DNA of 64,000 nucleotides, taken from the NCBI GenBank assembly GCA_030428615.1, contig JAUIDN010000008.1, positions 1 through 64,000 of the forward strand, read 5' to 3'. The DNA is from Alphaproteobacteria bacterium. Lineage in GTDB: Bacteria; Pseudomonadota; Alphaproteobacteria; Sphingomonadales; Emcibacteraceae. Under the pieces are notes generated by a model. That model ran no database searches. It was not told the origin of the DNA and saw nothing but the letters and a program-made list of their open reading frames with translations. Made by a program: the position numbers and the translations under genes. Below, piece by piece: positions 38,054 through 47,751 of the stretch. How positions within the stretch are numbered: position 1 is the first letter of the stretch; every line of letters starts with the position of its first letter.

Positions 38054-39190
38054 ATGCCTCATAATTTTTTATCCCCTATCGAAGATGTGCTTGAAGATGC
38101 GAAAAACGGCAGGATGTTTATTCTTGTTGACGACGAAGATCGGGAAAATGAGGGTGATTTGATCATCCCGGCACAGATGGCAACGCCCGATGCTATTAAC
38201 TTCATGGCTACACACGGTCGGGGACTGGTCTGCCTGGCATTAACAGAAAGACGGTCAAAAGATCTCGGTCTGGAGATGATGTCTCAGAAAAATGCAACAC
38301 GCCATCAGACGGCTTTTACGACATCCATCGAAGCGGCCGAAGGGGTAACCACCGGCATTTCAGCGGCGGACAGGGCACACACAATTGCCGTTGCGATTGA
38401 TCCCACCAAAAAGAAAGATGATATCGTCACGCCTGGACACGTTTTTCCGATCGTTGCAAAGCGCGGCGGTGTTTTGGTGCGTGCGGGACACACAGAAGCA
38501 GCCGTTGATGTAGCGCGTCTCGCAGGGTTGATCCCATCGGGTGTGATTTGCGAAATAATGAAAGATGACGGGACAATGGCCCGTTTGCCGGATCTTGTTG
38601 AATTTGCGAAGAAACACAATTTAAAGGTTGCGACGATTGCTGATCTGATTGCTTATAGGCGTCGCAACGATAATCTTGTTGAATGTATTGATACGACAAA
38701 TGTTGATCTGGAATTTGGCGGCAAATTTTTAATGAAAGCATATCTTGCCAAAGACGATGGCATTCAGCATTTTACTTTGGTTAAAGGGAACCCTAAAACA
38801 GCGAAGCGTGTTCTGGTGCGGATGCATTCATTTAATATTTTCGAAGACTTACTTGGGCAAAAAGGCCCCCGCAGAAGCCAGTTTAACAGGGCGATGGAGG
38901 AACTTGGCAAAGAAGAATGTGGTGTTATGGTTTTCTTACGCGAAAACAGAAAAACTTATATCACTGATGAAATCGCCAAAAAAGATCAGAAAGTGAAAAA
39001 CAAATCACCAAATATCAAAAACTATGGGATTGGCGCGCAGATACTCCTTGATCTTGGAGTTAAGGATTTTGTCTTACTTTCAGACAGCGAACAAAATGTT
39101 ATTGGTATCGAAGGGTACGGCCTTAATATCATTGGTCATCAGCGGTTTGATGAAAATCTCGACCTGCAAATTGTGAATAAGGGCAAATAG
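38054..39190 (+). CDS. ribB: DHBP synthase fused to a degenerate RibA-like domain (RibBX type)
   Basis: This 378-residue protein has an N-terminal 3,4-dihydroxy-2-butanone-4-phosphate synthase domain (about residues 1-205). Its catalytic acidic loop is VDDEDRENEGDLI, followed by TPGHVFPI and GHTEAAVD. The C-terminal half looks like GTP cyclohydrolase II but lacks the zinc-binding cysteines: where RibA has a C-x-x-G...CxC segment, this has MHSFNIFEDLLGQKGPRRS. The RibB half should therefore be active and the RibA half not, as in RibBX proteins of Proteobacteria. A separate RibA must be encoded elsewhere if riboflavin is made. Confidence 0.93.
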   Translation: MPHNFLSPIEDVLEDAKNGRMFILVDDEDRENEGDLIIPAQMATPDAINFMATHGRGLVCLALTERRSKDLGLEMMSQKNATRHQTAFTTSIEAAEGVTTGISAADRAHTIAVAIDPTKKKDDIVTPGHVFPIVAKRGGVLVRAGHTEAAVDVARLAGLIPSGVICEIMKDDGTMARLPDLVEFAKKHNLKVATIADLIAYRRRNDNLVECIDTTNVDLEFGGKFLMKAYLAKDDGIQHFTLVKGNPKTAKRVLVRMHSFNIFEDLLGQKGPRRSQFNRAMEELGKEECGVMVFLRENRKTYITDEIAKKDQKVKNKSPNIKNYGIGAQILLDLGVKDFVLLSDSEQNVIGIEGYGLNIIGHQRFDENLDLQIVNKGK

Positions 39191-39192
39191 AC

Positions 39193-39621
39193 ATGAAAAT
39201 ATTAATTGTTGAAGCGCGCTTTTATCAGGACATTGCCGATGAATTGGTAAAAGGCGCCGTGCAGGTGCTTGAAAAAGCAGGTGTGGAATATGACCGCATA
39301 TCTGTTCCTGGTGCGTTTGAAGTTCCGGCAGCAATCAGGTTCGCGGCTGACGGCGACGATCATTACGATGGTTACGTTGCACTTGGTTGTGTAATACGCG
39401 GCGAAACCAGCCATTATGACTATGTCTGCGAGGAAAGCGCGCGCGGACTGCAAAATTTGGCAGTTAATGATCGGCTGGCGATCGGGTATGGAATTTTGAC
39501 AGTTGAAAACCGCGAGCAGGCCTGGGCCCGCTGTTCAGTGGATAAGCATAACAAGGGTGCGGCAGTGACGGAAGCGGCGCTACGAATGATTGAACTTAAA
39601 AAACAATATGGTGTCAGCTAA
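39193..39621 (+). CDS. ribH: 6,7-dimethyl-8-ribityllumazine synthase
   Basis: This 142-residue enzyme makes the lumazine precursor of riboflavin. It has VPGAFEVPAAIRFAADG for substrate binding, ALGCVIRGETSHYDYV with the catalytic His, and the NKGAAVTEAALRM C-terminal helix. It begins three bases after ribBX and ends three bases before nusB. Confidence 0.95.
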   Translation: MKILIVEARFYQDIADELVKGAVQVLEKAGVEYDRISVPGAFEVPAAIRFAADGDDHYDGYVALGCVIRGETSHYDYVCEESARGLQNLAVNDRLAIGYGILTVENREQAWARCSVDKHNKGAAVTEAALRMIELKKQYGVS

Positions 39622-39623
39622 TA

Positions 39624-40079
39624 ATGTCTGATCACTCAAAACCCAAAGGTGGTGCCCGAAGCTCTGCGCGCCTTGCTGCAGTACAGGCGCTTTATCAGAT
39701 TGAAGCAAATAACCAAAAAAGCGTTGTCGTGATCCAGGAGTTTATTGATCACCGGCTAGGACAAAATATTGATGACTGTCAATTTGCCAATGCTGATACG
39801 GATTTCTTTACGGATATTGTCACGGGTACGGAAAAAAGATCAGATGAAATTGATAAACTAATTGGTGACACACTAAGTGATGGGTGGTCATTAAGCCGCA
39901 TTGAATCTGTGGCCCGCGCAGCATTACGTGCTGGAACCTATGAAATTATCGCGCGTCCGGATGTGCCCACAAAAGTTATTATCAATGAATATGTTGATGT
40001 CACGAAAGCTTTTTTTGACGACAGCACGCCGGGTTTCGTTAATGGTGTACTCGACAGGATTGTCAAAAGTAACCGCTAG
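39624..40079 (+). CDS. nusB: Transcription antitermination factor NusB
   Basis: This 151-residue RNA-binding factor takes part in rRNA antitermination. The N-terminal SARLAAVQALYQIEANN and the C-terminal IINEYVDVTKAFFDDSTPGFVNGVLDRI are the family hallmarks. Its position after ribH is widely conserved in bacteria. Confidence 0.95.
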   Translation: MSDHSKPKGGARSSARLAAVQALYQIEANNQKSVVVIQEFIDHRLGQNIDDCQFANADTDFFTDIVTGTEKRSDEIDKLIGDTLSDGWSLSRIESVARAALRAGTYEIIARPDVPTKVIINEYVDVTKAFFDDSTPGFVNGVLDRIVKSNR

Positions 40080-40103
40080 TAAAAGGAGATCAAGAAGCTG
40101 GGA

Positions 40104-41072
40104 TTGTCTGAATTTAATATTATAGACAAATATTTTAAGCCGCTCGCAACGAAGGGGGCTCCCTCATTTTCTCTTACCAATGATGCGGCGGTCTATTCTC
40201 CTGTGCCTGGAAAAGATCTGGTTTTTACCAATGATACGTTAGTATCAAATATCCACTTCTTCGAAAATGATAACCCATATTTTGTAGCACAGAAATCTCT
40301 ACGTGTGAATTTATCGGACCTCGCTGCTATGGGGGCAGAGCCAAGGGGATATTTACTTAGTTTGTCTTTACCAAAAAAGGAATTTGAGCGTGAAAAGTGG
40401 CTCGAATTATTCTCTGATGGATTGAGGAATGATCAGGAAAAATATCAGTGTTTTTTGTGGGGGGGGGATACGGTATCAACAGATGGGCCGTTGACTGTTT
40501 CCATAACCGCTATCGGTGATCTGGAGCGGGGTAAATTCGCCTCTCGAAGCAGTGCGGCACCCGGAGACGACATATATGTTTCAGGAGTTCTTGGCGATGC
40601 TGCGGTGGGGCTGGAACTGCTGAAAAACAATATTGAATGCGATGATGAGCAATATTTTAAAGGGAAATACTATCTGCCCGAACCACGTTTAGAATTAGGT
40701 GTAAAGCTGATCCCGTCGGTATCCTCCATGATGGATATTTCAGATGGTCTGATGGGTGATATTGCTCACATTTGCGATCATTCCAGGGTAGGCGCCAAAA
40801 TATTTGAAGAAAAAATACCTATTTCGGCCGCTTTCAGTAATCTTTTGGAAACCAAAAGCGAATATAATCATTTGAAATGGAGTGGGGGTGATGACTATGA
40901 ATTGTTATTCACCGCTTCAACAGAAAATAAAAAACTGATCACTGACCTATCGGAAGCGCTTGCACTAAAGGTTACAAAGATAGGCGAAATTATCGAGGGT
41001 AGTGAAGCTGTATTAATAGGTGGCGATGGTTCCCGGTTGGATTATAAAGATACTGGGTTTCGTCATTTCTGA
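40104..41072 (+). CDS. thiL: Thiamine-monophosphate kinase
   Basis: This 322-residue ATP-dependent kinase makes thiamine diphosphate. It begins SEFNIIDKYFKPL, with NDAAVYSP near the N terminus, DTLVSNIHFFE, and MMDISDGLMGDIAHIC in the second half. The start is TTG at 40104 and AGGAG lies further upstream than ideal, so the exact start is uncertain. The cluster ribH-nusB-thiL is typical of this class. Confidence 0.93.
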   Translation: MSEFNIIDKYFKPLATKGAPSFSLTNDAAVYSPVPGKDLVFTNDTLVSNIHFFENDNPYFVAQKSLRVNLSDLAAMGAEPRGYLLSLSLPKKEFEREKWLELFSDGLRNDQEKYQCFLWGGDTVSTDGPLTVSITAIGDLERGKFASRSSAAPGDDIYVSGVLGDAAVGLELLKNNIECDDEQYFKGKYYLPEPRLELGVKLIPSVSSMMDISDGLMGDIAHICDHSRVGAKIFEEKIPISAAFSNLLETKSEYNHLKWSGGDDYELLFTASTENKKLITDLSEALALKVTKIGEIIEGSEAVLIGGDGSRLDYKDTGFRHF

Positions 41073-41089
41073 ATAGTTAGGTAGACAGA

Positions 41090-41605
41090 ATGGCTAACGA
41101 AGAAGAAAAGTCAGAAGGTGAAAACGAGAAAAAGCAATCCGGGGGAGGAAAAAAACTCCTTATTATTGGTCTTTTGGCGGGATTGGTTGTTGGCGGTGGT
41201 GGCGCCGCTGGCTTTTTTCTTATGCAGTCTGGTGATGAAGAGCCCATTGTCGAAGAGCATGTGGTTGTTGAAGAGAAAAAACCAGACCTTCCTGATTATC
41301 AGTATGCTAAAATGGACAGACTTCAATTACCGGTTTTTCATAATGGTCGTATACTAAGTTATGCGGTCATGGACGTATCCATGGAAGTTATTGGCAATGA
41401 CGATAAGTTGCTTGCGGTAAAAAATGCGCTTGTTGTTAGAGATGCACTTTTAAGATATTACAGTGTGAATTCAATAGGTCGTGAGGATAACCCACGTATC
41501 GTTGATTATGATAAACTTTCTCTAAAGATAATTGAATTGGCCAACGCAGAAGCGCACCGGGATATTATTACAAGAGTGATTATTAGCGAAAGCAGAAGTT
41601 TTTAA
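41090..41605 (+). CDS. Single-pass membrane protein, FliL-like
   Basis: This 171-residue protein has a charged N terminus (Glu/Lys-rich), one transmembrane helix (about residues 22-45, Gly-rich) and a periplasmic domain from about residue 64. The topology and the strand-rich segment FHNGRILSYAVMDVSMEVI recall FliL-family flagellar proteins, but no flagellar genes adjoin and the similarity is weak. It follows thiL after 17 bp and overlaps the bamE end by 4 bp in convergent orientation. Confidence 0.5.
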   Translation: MANEEEKSEGENEKKQSGGGKKLLIIGLLAGLVVGGGGAAGFFLMQSGDEEPIVEEHVVVEEKKPDLPDYQYAKMDRLQLPVFHNGRILSYAVMDVSMEVIGNDDKLLAVKNALVVRDALLRYYSVNSIGREDNPRIVDYDKLSLKIIELANAEAHRDIITRVIISESRSF

Positions 41606-42063
41606 TTCCCCGCCTCCGGACCACCACCTGCGGATCCAAAACGGCCAATATTACCAAACAATTCAGCGAAAAAGTTGTCATTTCTTCCGAGTGTGGCTGT
41701 TTTCTTGGTTACGGGATCAATAATTTTATTATCCTTCACGGTATAATGCTTTATGTTTGAAACATAATCATCATCATCAAAAGTAATGGCCAAAATATCC
41801 ATTTCGGTGACTTTTTCTTTAAAGAAAGCCCAACGTTCTGTTTTCTTGGAATAATAGTACCAGTTTGCATCATCAAAAGTCGGCTTCATCGTGGGGTTGC
41901 CGAGCATTGTTTCAACGGTTTGTTTCGTATCAATTTCGGGTCTAATAGCGTTTACCATTTTTTCGTCGGGAACATATCCACGAGATTCCTTGATGGTCGA
42001 GCACCCGGAAAGAGTGGTGAAAATGATCAGTAAAATGAATAATTTACCCGGAATGTTTTTCAT
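41602..42063 (-). CDS. bamE: Outer membrane assembly lipoprotein BamE
   Basis: This 153-residue lipoprotein has a signal peptide with lipobox LSGC. The SmpA/OmlA-type domain reads RGYVPDEKMVNAI and VETMLGNPTMKPTFDDANWYYYS. BamE supports the BAM complex that inserts beta-barrel proteins into the outer membrane. A Gly-rich C-terminal tail is common in alphaproteobacterial forms. It is divergent from the cytochrome bc1 chaperone gene, an arrangement often seen in this class. Confidence 0.9.
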   Translation of the reverse strand: MKNIPGKLFILLIIFTTLSGCSTIKESRGYVPDEKMVNAIRPEIDTKQTVETMLGNPTMKPTFDDANWYYYSKKTERWAFFKEKVTEMDILAITFDDDDYVSNIKHYTVKDNKIIDPVTKKTATLGRNDNFFAELFGNIGRFGSAGGGPEAGN

Positions 42064-42301
42064 AATTTATGTTCGCTACTTTTACAGTAAATCCGTATCA
42101 GATTTAATTGCAGTTTTACTCGTTGCGTGTTAATTCATGCATATCAATAACAACAACGAGTGTTTTTCCTAAAGTGAAGGTCAAATTTGGCAACAAAATG
42201 ACATTTGCGGCGTCACTAGTCAATATTTTAGTACATGACGCTATATGATTTGTCGTATTCTATTTTTAGTTGACCGGTTTGCGATACCAGAAAGAAAATA
42301 G

Positions 42302-42847
42302 ATGTTTGATTTCTTGTTTAAGAAAAAAAAATTGAATAACTCGGCCCACGATTTGTTTTCAGAAGTGATTGCGCAATCTCGGTTGCCGGCATTTTATACA
42401 GATTTAAATGTGGAAGATAGTCTGGACGGCAGGTTTGATCTGATGTCACTCCACATGACCATGCTTCTGTATAAACTGGACCAGCATAACCAAGTTGAAA
42501 AAGTGAAGAAGCTGAAACGCATGTTGCAGGAAATCATGTTTGATAATCTTGACCTCACAGTGCGTGAGATTGGTGTCGGTGACTTGGGGGTAGGGAAGAA
42601 GATCAAGACGATGGCTGAGGCATTTTATGGTAGAATGATGACATATCAGAATGCATTAGAATCTGAAGATATGGCGCAAATGTCGGACGCTCTTAAGCGC
42701 AACCTTTACAGGGAAAAAAATGTAGAAGATAAGATTCTAAACGGAATGCTGAAATACGTTTTTGATCAGTGGCGGGGCATTACTTCACAGGATATAGAGA
42801 GTATTATATCAGGTAAAATTATATTTATGAAACCGGAGATCAATTGA
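42302..42847 (+). CDS. Ubiquinol-cytochrome c chaperone family protein
   Basis: This 181-residue protein resembles Cbp3/UQCC1, which helps assemble the cytochrome bc1 complex. Landmarks are SRLPAFYTDLNVEDSLDGRFDLMSLH in the first half and DLTVREIGVGDLGVGKKIKTMAEAFYGR in the middle. It is strictly paired with the DUF177 gene that starts one base after its stop. The 238-bp divergent gap from bamE must hold its promoter. Confidence 0.88.
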   Translation: MFDFLFKKKKLNNSAHDLFSEVIAQSRLPAFYTDLNVEDSLDGRFDLMSLHMTMLLYKLDQHNQVEKVKKLKRMLQEIMFDNLDLTVREIGVGDLGVGKKIKTMAEAFYGRMMTYQNALESEDMAQMSDALKRNLYREKNVEDKILNGMLKYVFDQWRGITSQDIESIISGKIIFMKPEIN

Positions 42848-42848
42848 T

Positions 42849-43424
42849 ATGTCGGGTCAGTTGCCTACAAATGAATTCAGCCGCCTTTTTAATCTCGAGA
42901 CAATAAAGAAAACAGGGACAAAGTTGGACCTTATTGCCGATAAGGAGGAGTGTGAGAAATTAGCGGTAAGGTTTTCTATACCAGAGGTCGTTTACCTGAA
43001 GGCGGTCTGTCAGTTACAAAAGATGGATGAAAAGGAAATTGGTGATTATCGCCTCGAGGTTAAAATGTCGGCGGAAGTGGTTCAGCAATGTGTGCTTACG
43101 CTGGAATATATAAACGAATCAATTGAAGAGGAATTCTGCATAATCTTTAAGGAGATATCTGTTGAGAAAGCAAATGTTGAACAAAACAAGGAAGTTGATT
43201 TTGAGCTTGAGGAAGTAGATATAGAGTTTATTTCGTCCTTGGAAGTGGACTTAGGTGAATATGTTGCGGAATATTTGTCATTATCAATCAACCCGTACCC
43301 GCGCAGGCCTGAGGTTCGGGCGGAAGAGCTTGGATATAAACTGATTGATGAAGATCAAGGGACTCTCGAAGTAAAAAAAGAAAATCCTTTTAGCGTTTTA
43401 AAAGACCTTAAACATAAGACTTGA
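42849..43424 (+). CDS. DUF177 (YceD-like) protein
   Basis: This 191-residue acidic protein belongs to the YceD/DUF177 group, found next to rpmF or plsX in many bacteria and thought to be linked to 23S rRNA or ribosome work. The segment VVQQCVLTLEYINESIEEEFCIIF carries the family Cys. No catalytic site is known. It lies between the bc1 chaperone gene and plsX. Confidence 0.85.
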   Translation: MSGQLPTNEFSRLFNLETIKKTGTKLDLIADKEECEKLAVRFSIPEVVYLKAVCQLQKMDEKEIGDYRLEVKMSAEVVQQCVLTLEYINESIEEEFCIIFKEISVEKANVEQNKEVDFELEEVDIEFISSLEVDLGEYVAEYLSLSINPYPRRPEVRAEELGYKLIDEDQGTLEVKKENPFSVLKDLKHKT

Positions 43425-43534
43425 AGATATAGGATATTGCTATATTTTAAAATAATCTTCGTATGAACTTCTTATTAATGAAGTGATTGTAAAATTAATG
43501 TGTATTTAACACGATAATAGAATAAGGGTATGCA

Positions 43535-44617
43535 TTGGCGCGTGAACTTATAATTTCATTGGACGCAATGGGCGGTGATCACGCTCCTGATATCGTAATC
43601 GAAGGGGCGAGTATTGCGCGTGAACGAGCCCCAAATCTGCGTTTTTTGATCTTTGGGGATGAAACTAAAATAGTTCCTTTGCTTACCAGATATCCAATTC
43701 TGAAAGGCTGCTGTGAAGTATGCCACACGGATAAGACAATTTCTGCCGATGAAAAACCAAGCCAGGCATTAAGGCGTGGGCGTGATTCAAGTATGGGACA
43801 ATCTATCCAGGCCGTGAAAGACGGAAAGTCCGACGCAGCGGTACTGGCTGGAAACACTGGGGCGCAAATGGCGCTTGCTAAATTTATTCTTAGAACGATG
43901 CCCGGAATAGATCGACCCGCTCTAGCGACACTGATACCTACAAGTCGCGGTGAAAGTGTGATGCTCGACCTTGGTGCTAACGTGGAATGTGATGAGAACA
44001 ACCTTGTTCAATTCGCTATTATGGGTGCGGCTTTTGCAAGAACGGTACTCGGCGTAAGCAAACCAAGTGTCGCCATATTAAATGTTGGTGTCGAAGAATT
44101 AAAAGGCAGCGATGTTATTAAGGAAGCTGACCGCATGCTCCGGGAAGCAAATATTCCTATGGATTATAAGGGTTTTACAGAAGGCCACGGACTTGGTGGT
44201 GGAGAAGTCGATGTTGTTGTCACCGACGGATTTACGGGTAACATTGCCCTTAAAACTGCCGAGGGTACAGCGAAAATGATCGCAAATCTTTTAAAGCGTT
44301 CATTAAACGAATCTCTTTTATCGAAAATAGGTGCCCTGTTCGCCAGTTCATCATTGCTGGCTTTGAAAAATCATTTAGATCCCAATAACCACAATGGTGC
44401 CGTATTCATGGGGCTTAATGGGCTGATCATAAAAAGCCATGGGGGCGCTTCAGCAAGTGGATTTGCGAGTGCCATTGGGGTTGCTGTTGACATGGCGGAA
44501 AATGATCTGGCCGGGAAAATTACCCGGGATCTGAAGAATTTTAATAGTACGGTTGAGGACGCAGACAAAATGGATGACGACACCGTTGTTGAAATGAATA
44601 TCAAGGAAAAAAAATAA
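43535..44617 (+). CDS. plsX: Phosphate acyltransferase PlsX
   Basis: This 360-residue enzyme makes acyl-phosphate from acyl-ACP for phospholipid synthesis. The start [21 protein letters not shown] and the middle [18 protein letters not shown] are diagnostic. The start is a TTG at 43535 with AAGGG six bases upstream; the ATG five bases earlier is out of frame. It is followed directly by fabH with a one-base overlap of stop and start. Confidence 0.95.
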   Translation: MARELIISLDAMGGDHAPDIVIEGASIARERAPNLRFLIFGDETKIVPLLTRYPILKGCCEVCHTDKTISADEKPSQALRRGRDSSMGQSIQAVKDGKSDAAVLAGNTGAQMALAKFILRTMPGIDRPALATLIPTSRGESVMLDLGANVECDENNLVQFAIMGAAFARTVLGVSKPSVAILNVGVEELKGSDVIKEADRMLREANIPMDYKGFTEGHGLGGGEVDVVVTDGFTGNIALKTAEGTAKMIANLLKRSLNESLLSKIGALFASSSLLALKNHLDPNNHNGAVFMGLNGLIIKSHGGASASGFASAIGVAVDMAENDLAGKITRDLKNFNSTVEDADKMDDDTVVEMNIKEKK

Positions 44618-45594
44618 TGAACGTCATTCGTTCTGTTGTTACAGGAACGGGATCATATCTTCCGGAAAAAATCCTCACCAATTATGATATTGAGCAAAAG
44701 GTCGATACGACCGATGAATGGATCGTTGAACGGACAGGAATTAAACAACGGCATATCGCCGCGCAGGATGAGGTAACTTCGGATCTTGCTGTTATTGCTG
44801 CAGAACGGGCACTCCTTAGCGCAGGGCTTGACGCGTCGGAAATTGATCTGATTATTGTTGCTACTTCAACGCCGGACCAAACATTTCCATCAACTGCTAC
44901 GACTGTACAGCGTAAGCTTGGTATTACGCGCGGTGCCGCATTTGATGTGCAGGCTGTTTGTTCCGGTTTTATTTATGCGCTAACGACGGCTGATAACTTT
45001 ATCAAAGCCGGCCAGGCGAAAAATGTTCTGGTCATCGGCGCGGAAATTTTCTCCAGAATTCTTGATTGGGAAGACAGAACGACGTGCGTCTTATTTGGCG
45101 ATGGTGCAGGGGCGGTTGTATTAACTGCCATGAGTGGCACCGGAAACGTCAGTGATCGAGGCATATTGGCCTCAAGAATTCATTCGGATGGACGTTATAG
45201 CAATCTCCTTTATGTAGATGGTGGTGTATCATCAACGGGAACGGTCGGGCATCTTCGAATGAAAGGAAAAGAAGTTTTCAAACATGCGGTACTTAATCTG
45301 GCATCGGTGGTTGGTGAGGTTCTGGAAGACTGCAATCTTAGCTCAGAACAAATCGATTGGATTGTTCCTCATCAGGCGAATAAACGTATTTTGGATGGTA
45401 CGGCGCGTAAGCTGAAAGTGTCACCTGAAAAAGTTGTGATCACTGTGCAAAAACACGCAAACACTTCTGCAGCTTCGATCCCATTGGCACTCGATGAAGC
45501 GGTTAGAGATGGCCGAATCACCCCCGGTCAGGTAGTGATTCTTGAAGCAATGGGGGGTGGATTCACCTGGGGCGCATGTCTTTTAAGGTGGTAA
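44617..45594 (+). CDS. fabH: Beta-ketoacyl-ACP synthase III
   Basis: This 325-residue enzyme starts fatty-acid synthesis by condensing acetyl-CoA with malonyl-ACP. The Cys-His-Asn triad is visible: [23 protein letters not shown] and [11 protein letters not shown]. It begins at the plsX stop. A hairpin just at its end may terminate the plsX-fabH transcript. Confidence 0.96.
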   Translation: MNVIRSVVTGTGSYLPEKILTNYDIEQKVDTTDEWIVERTGIKQRHIAAQDEVTSDLAVIAAERALLSAGLDASEIDLIIVATSTPDQTFPSTATTVQRKLGITRGAAFDVQAVCSGFIYALTTADNFIKAGQAKNVLVIGAEIFSRILDWEDRTTCVLFGDGAGAVVLTAMSGTGNVSDRGILASRIHSDGRYSNLLYVDGGVSSTGTVGHLRMKGKEVFKHAVLNLASVVGEVLEDCNLSSEQIDWIVPHQANKRILDGTARKLKVSPEKVVITVQKHANTSAASIPLALDEAVRDGRITPGQVVILEAMGGGFTWGACLLRW

Positions 45595-45631
45595 ATGTCC
45601 TTTTTAGTGTGACATTTATATCTTTTTTCCC
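45593..45631 (+). terminator. Possible terminator after fabH
   Basis: AAATGTC (45593-45599) and GACATTT (45611-45617) form a 7-bp stem that overlaps the fabH stop, followed by TATATCTTTTTTCC. The stem is AT-rich and the T-run begins six bases later, so it is weak. Confidence 0.4.
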
Positions 45632-45735
45632 ATTTTCTTAGATAAACTAGACTATTAGGAACTATACGCATCCCTTTGATATTGACCGTATAATCCTGCT
45701 AAAGTAGGCTTAGTGGAAAAGAAGAGGTAGGAAAC

Positions 45736-46029
45736 ATGAGTGGAAAAACAGTAACAAGGGCTGATCTGATTGAAGCCGTTTATCAGGAAGTTGGGCTTTC
45801 CAGAAACGAGTCTGCGGACCTGGTTGAAACGGTCCTTGATGAAATTGCCGGTAATCTGACAAATGGCGATAATGTGAAAATTTCCTCATTTGGTAGTTTT
45901 ATTGTTCGTGATAAAGGGGGTCGTATAGGTCGCAATCCTAAAACGGGTGAAGAAGTTCCTATTGAACCACGACGGGTTCTTGTGTTTAGACCATCACAAG
46001 TACTGAAAGATCGCGTAAGCAATTCATAA
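45736..46029 (+). CDS. ihfA: Integration host factor alpha subunit
   Basis: This 97-residue HU/IHF protein binds and bends DNA. The arm and beta region [29 protein letters not shown] contains the Pro that intercalates DNA. The position between fabH and a MerR gene is that of ihfA in alphaproteobacteria. AGG-rich sequence precedes the ATG. Confidence 0.94.
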   Translation: MSGKTVTRADLIEAVYQEVGLSRNESADLVETVLDEIAGNLTNGDNVKISSFGSFIVRDKGGRIGRNPKTGEEVPIEPRRVLVFRPSQVLKDRVSNS

Positions 46030-46105
46030 GAAGTTTAAATAATACAGTTTTGAATAGTTGTTTGGTAAGGCAACTGTGCGTCTGTACAAAGAGAAATTGA
46101 GCTAA

Positions 46106-46525
46106 ATGTCAGCCTCAAAACATGCCAAATCACCGAATGCATTCCGAACTATCAGCGAAGTCGCTGATAGCATCGGTATACCACAACATGTGCTTCGCTT
46201 TTGGGAAAGTAAATTTAGCCAGATTAAGCCAATGAAACGTGGCGGTGGCCGACGGTATTATCGTCCCGAAGACGTTGAAGTGATAGACGCGATCAGACGA
46301 CTGCTTCATGATGACGGATATACCATCAAAGGTGCCCAGAAACTTCTTCGTGAGCACGGGGTAAAAGCGGTTGTTCAGCAGACTTACGTATTGCATAATC
46401 CTGACGAAAATGTTGAGCCACCAAAAGCGTCCAACGAAGACCTACCCGATGGTGCATCTCTGAAAACAATTCGTGACCGGCTTGAAAAAACCCGTGAAAC
46501 ACTTTCGAAAGCTTTGAAAGAATAA
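46106..46525 (+). CDS. MerR-family regulator
   Basis: This 139-residue protein has an N-terminal MerR helix-turn-helix ([29 protein letters not shown]) and the wing [16 protein letters not shown]. The C-terminal part is short and carries no metal-binding Cys pair, unlike the classical metal sensors. This form follows ihfA across alphaproteobacteria; its targets are not established here. Confidence 0.9.
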   Translation: MSASKHAKSPNAFRTISEVADSIGIPQHVLRFWESKFSQIKPMKRGGGRRYYRPEDVEVIDAIRRLLHDDGYTIKGAQKLLREHGVKAVVQQTYVLHNPDENVEPPKASNEDLPDGASLKTIRDRLEKTRETLSKALKE

Positions 46526-46526
46526 G

Positions 46527-47024
46527 TTATTCTCGAGCACCGCGAGTCTGTATAATCAGCTTGTCAATAACAGTGTCCGAATAATCCAGCAATTTACCAA
46601 AGCCAACAGCGATCTCCCGTCTTCCGGCTTTATCATAATTGTTGGCAGCAATCAGGTCGGCTTTTCTTTTTTTCAGGGCATTGTATTTTTGCAGCGTGTC
46701 CCCCTTGTAAATAAGAAAAAGGGTCTTTCCATCTGTTCGTGATGCGTCGAAAAGGTCGGTAACAAGAAAATCATCTTCCCGGTAATAGGACACACCGTTT
46801 CTTTCCGCTATATGTTTTACAACGGGCTCCCATTTGGTTGCCTCATCGGCGCTGAACATCTCGCTTAAACCGATTTGTTTGACATCCATATTGACGACCT
46901 CGGCAAAGGCCGCAATGACCCCCATATGGAAATAGATATTTTCAACTGTAAACTCTTCCAGATTTTGGGCTTTTGCGTTGGTATAAAATGAAAGTAGAAA
47001 AATAAGCGTCAGTTTTTTAAGCAT
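46527..47024 (-). CDS. Secreted protein of unknown function
   Basis: This 165-residue protein begins with a short Sec signal (hydrophobic residues 4-15, ending NAKA). The mature region is mixed alpha/beta with a charged C-terminal helix (KYNALKKRKADLIAANNYDKAGRRE, about residues 113-137). I recognise no family, and it contains no Cys. AGGG lies about six bases before the ATG. It is convergent with the MerR gene with one base between stops. Confidence 0.7.
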   Translation of the reverse strand: MLKKLTLIFLLSFYTNAKAQNLEEFTVENIYFHMGVIAAFAEVVNMDVKQIGLSEMFSADEATKWEPVVKHIAERNGVSYYREDDFLVTDLFDASRTDGKTLFLIYKGDTLQKYNALKKRKADLIAANNYDKAGRREIAVGFGKLLDYSDTVIDKLIIQTRGARE

Positions 47025-47141
47025 CCTTTTTTCCCTGTTAGGATTAATGGCAGTGTATCGTATAAATAAATGATTGAAAGATCAATTGGCCTGTTGCAGC
47101 CATGTAAAACTGCCGCTATATTGCGACCAGATTTGATTAGA

Positions 47142-47218
47142 CGGAATGTAGCGCAGCATGGTAGCGCGCTTCACTGGGGGTGAAGAGGTCGCAGGTTCAA
47201 ATCCTGTCATTCCGACCA
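47142..47218 (+). tRNA. tRNA-Pro (anticodon GGG)
   Basis: The acceptor stem CGGAATG/CATTCCG is fully paired. The D arm GCGC...GCGC, the anticodon stem CTTCA/TGAAG with loop CTGGGGG and the T arm CAGGTTCAAATCCTG fit a proline tRNA. The anticodon GGG is at 47176-47178. The discriminator A at 47215 is followed by an encoded CCA. Confidence 0.97.
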
Positions 47219-47220
47219 AT

Positions 47221-47260
47221 AAAAACCCCCTAACTATTTATAGTTAGGGGGTTTTGTTTT
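47221..47260 (+). terminator. Strong bidirectional intrinsic terminator after tRNA-Pro
   Basis: CCCCCTAACTA (47226-47236) and TAGTTAGGGGG (47241-47251) form a perfect 11-bp stem with a TTTA loop. AAAAA precedes and TTTTGTTTT follows, so it can also end transcription of the convergent bufferin operon. Confidence 0.93.
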
Positions 47261-47271
47261 AGGATCAATGT

Positions 47272-47751
47272 TTATGATAATTGTTTCTTAATCAAATGAT
47301 CTAGTGACAGGAACCCCGGGCCACGCGACATAATGAAAAGCATAGCGACTGCCCACACGGCATGATCCGGCCAACTCGCAGGATAGACAAATATCTGTAT
47401 GACAAGTGTCATGACAAGAAGTGCGCCAGCGCTTAATCTTGTTGCTAAACCGATCACGAGGAGAAGCGAAAAAAAATGTTCCGCAAAGGTTGCGATATAG
47501 GCTGCTGCCTTATAGGGAATGAGCGGTAGATTATATTCTGTTTCAAATAGCAGGAATGTAAACTCATTTATGTCCCAACCATTTACTTTTGTCTGACCGG
47601 ACCGCCAGAAAATACCCGCGACAGCAAATCTCGCAAGAAGGGAAATAGCCCAGTCTGGAATAAGCGCAAATTTACCCCAGAGGGCTTTATTGCAGGATTG
47701 CATCATTGTTAGTGGTGTTGATTGTTTTTCTTCTTCAATTATTATCGGCAT
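47272..47751 (-). CDS. DoxX-family membrane protein (bufferin operon)
   Basis: This 159-residue protein has four membrane helices and the DoxX pattern ISLLARFAVAGIFWRSGQTKV, followed by YIATFAEHFFSLLLVIGLATRLSAG. DoxX proteins often close DUF2282-DUF692-DUF2063 operons, where they may serve in redox or quinone-linked steps; the exact role is not known. It overlaps the DUF2063 gene by 17 bp and is the last gene before the strong terminator. Confidence 0.88.
   Translation of the reverse strand: MPIIIEEEKQSTPLTMMQSCNKALWGKFALIPDWAISLLARFAVAGIFWRSGQTKVNGWDINEFTFLLFETEYNLPLIPYKAAAYIATFAEHFFSLLLVIGLATRLSAGALLVMTLVIQIFVYPASWPDHAVWAVAMLFIMSRGPGFLSLDHLIKKQLS

Noticed and set aside
43579-44604. Minus-strand ORFs opposite plsX
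   Set aside because: These are antisense shadows, Ser/Ile/Pro-rich and without motifs; the same pattern is seen opposite glyA, argS, recJ and ribBX.
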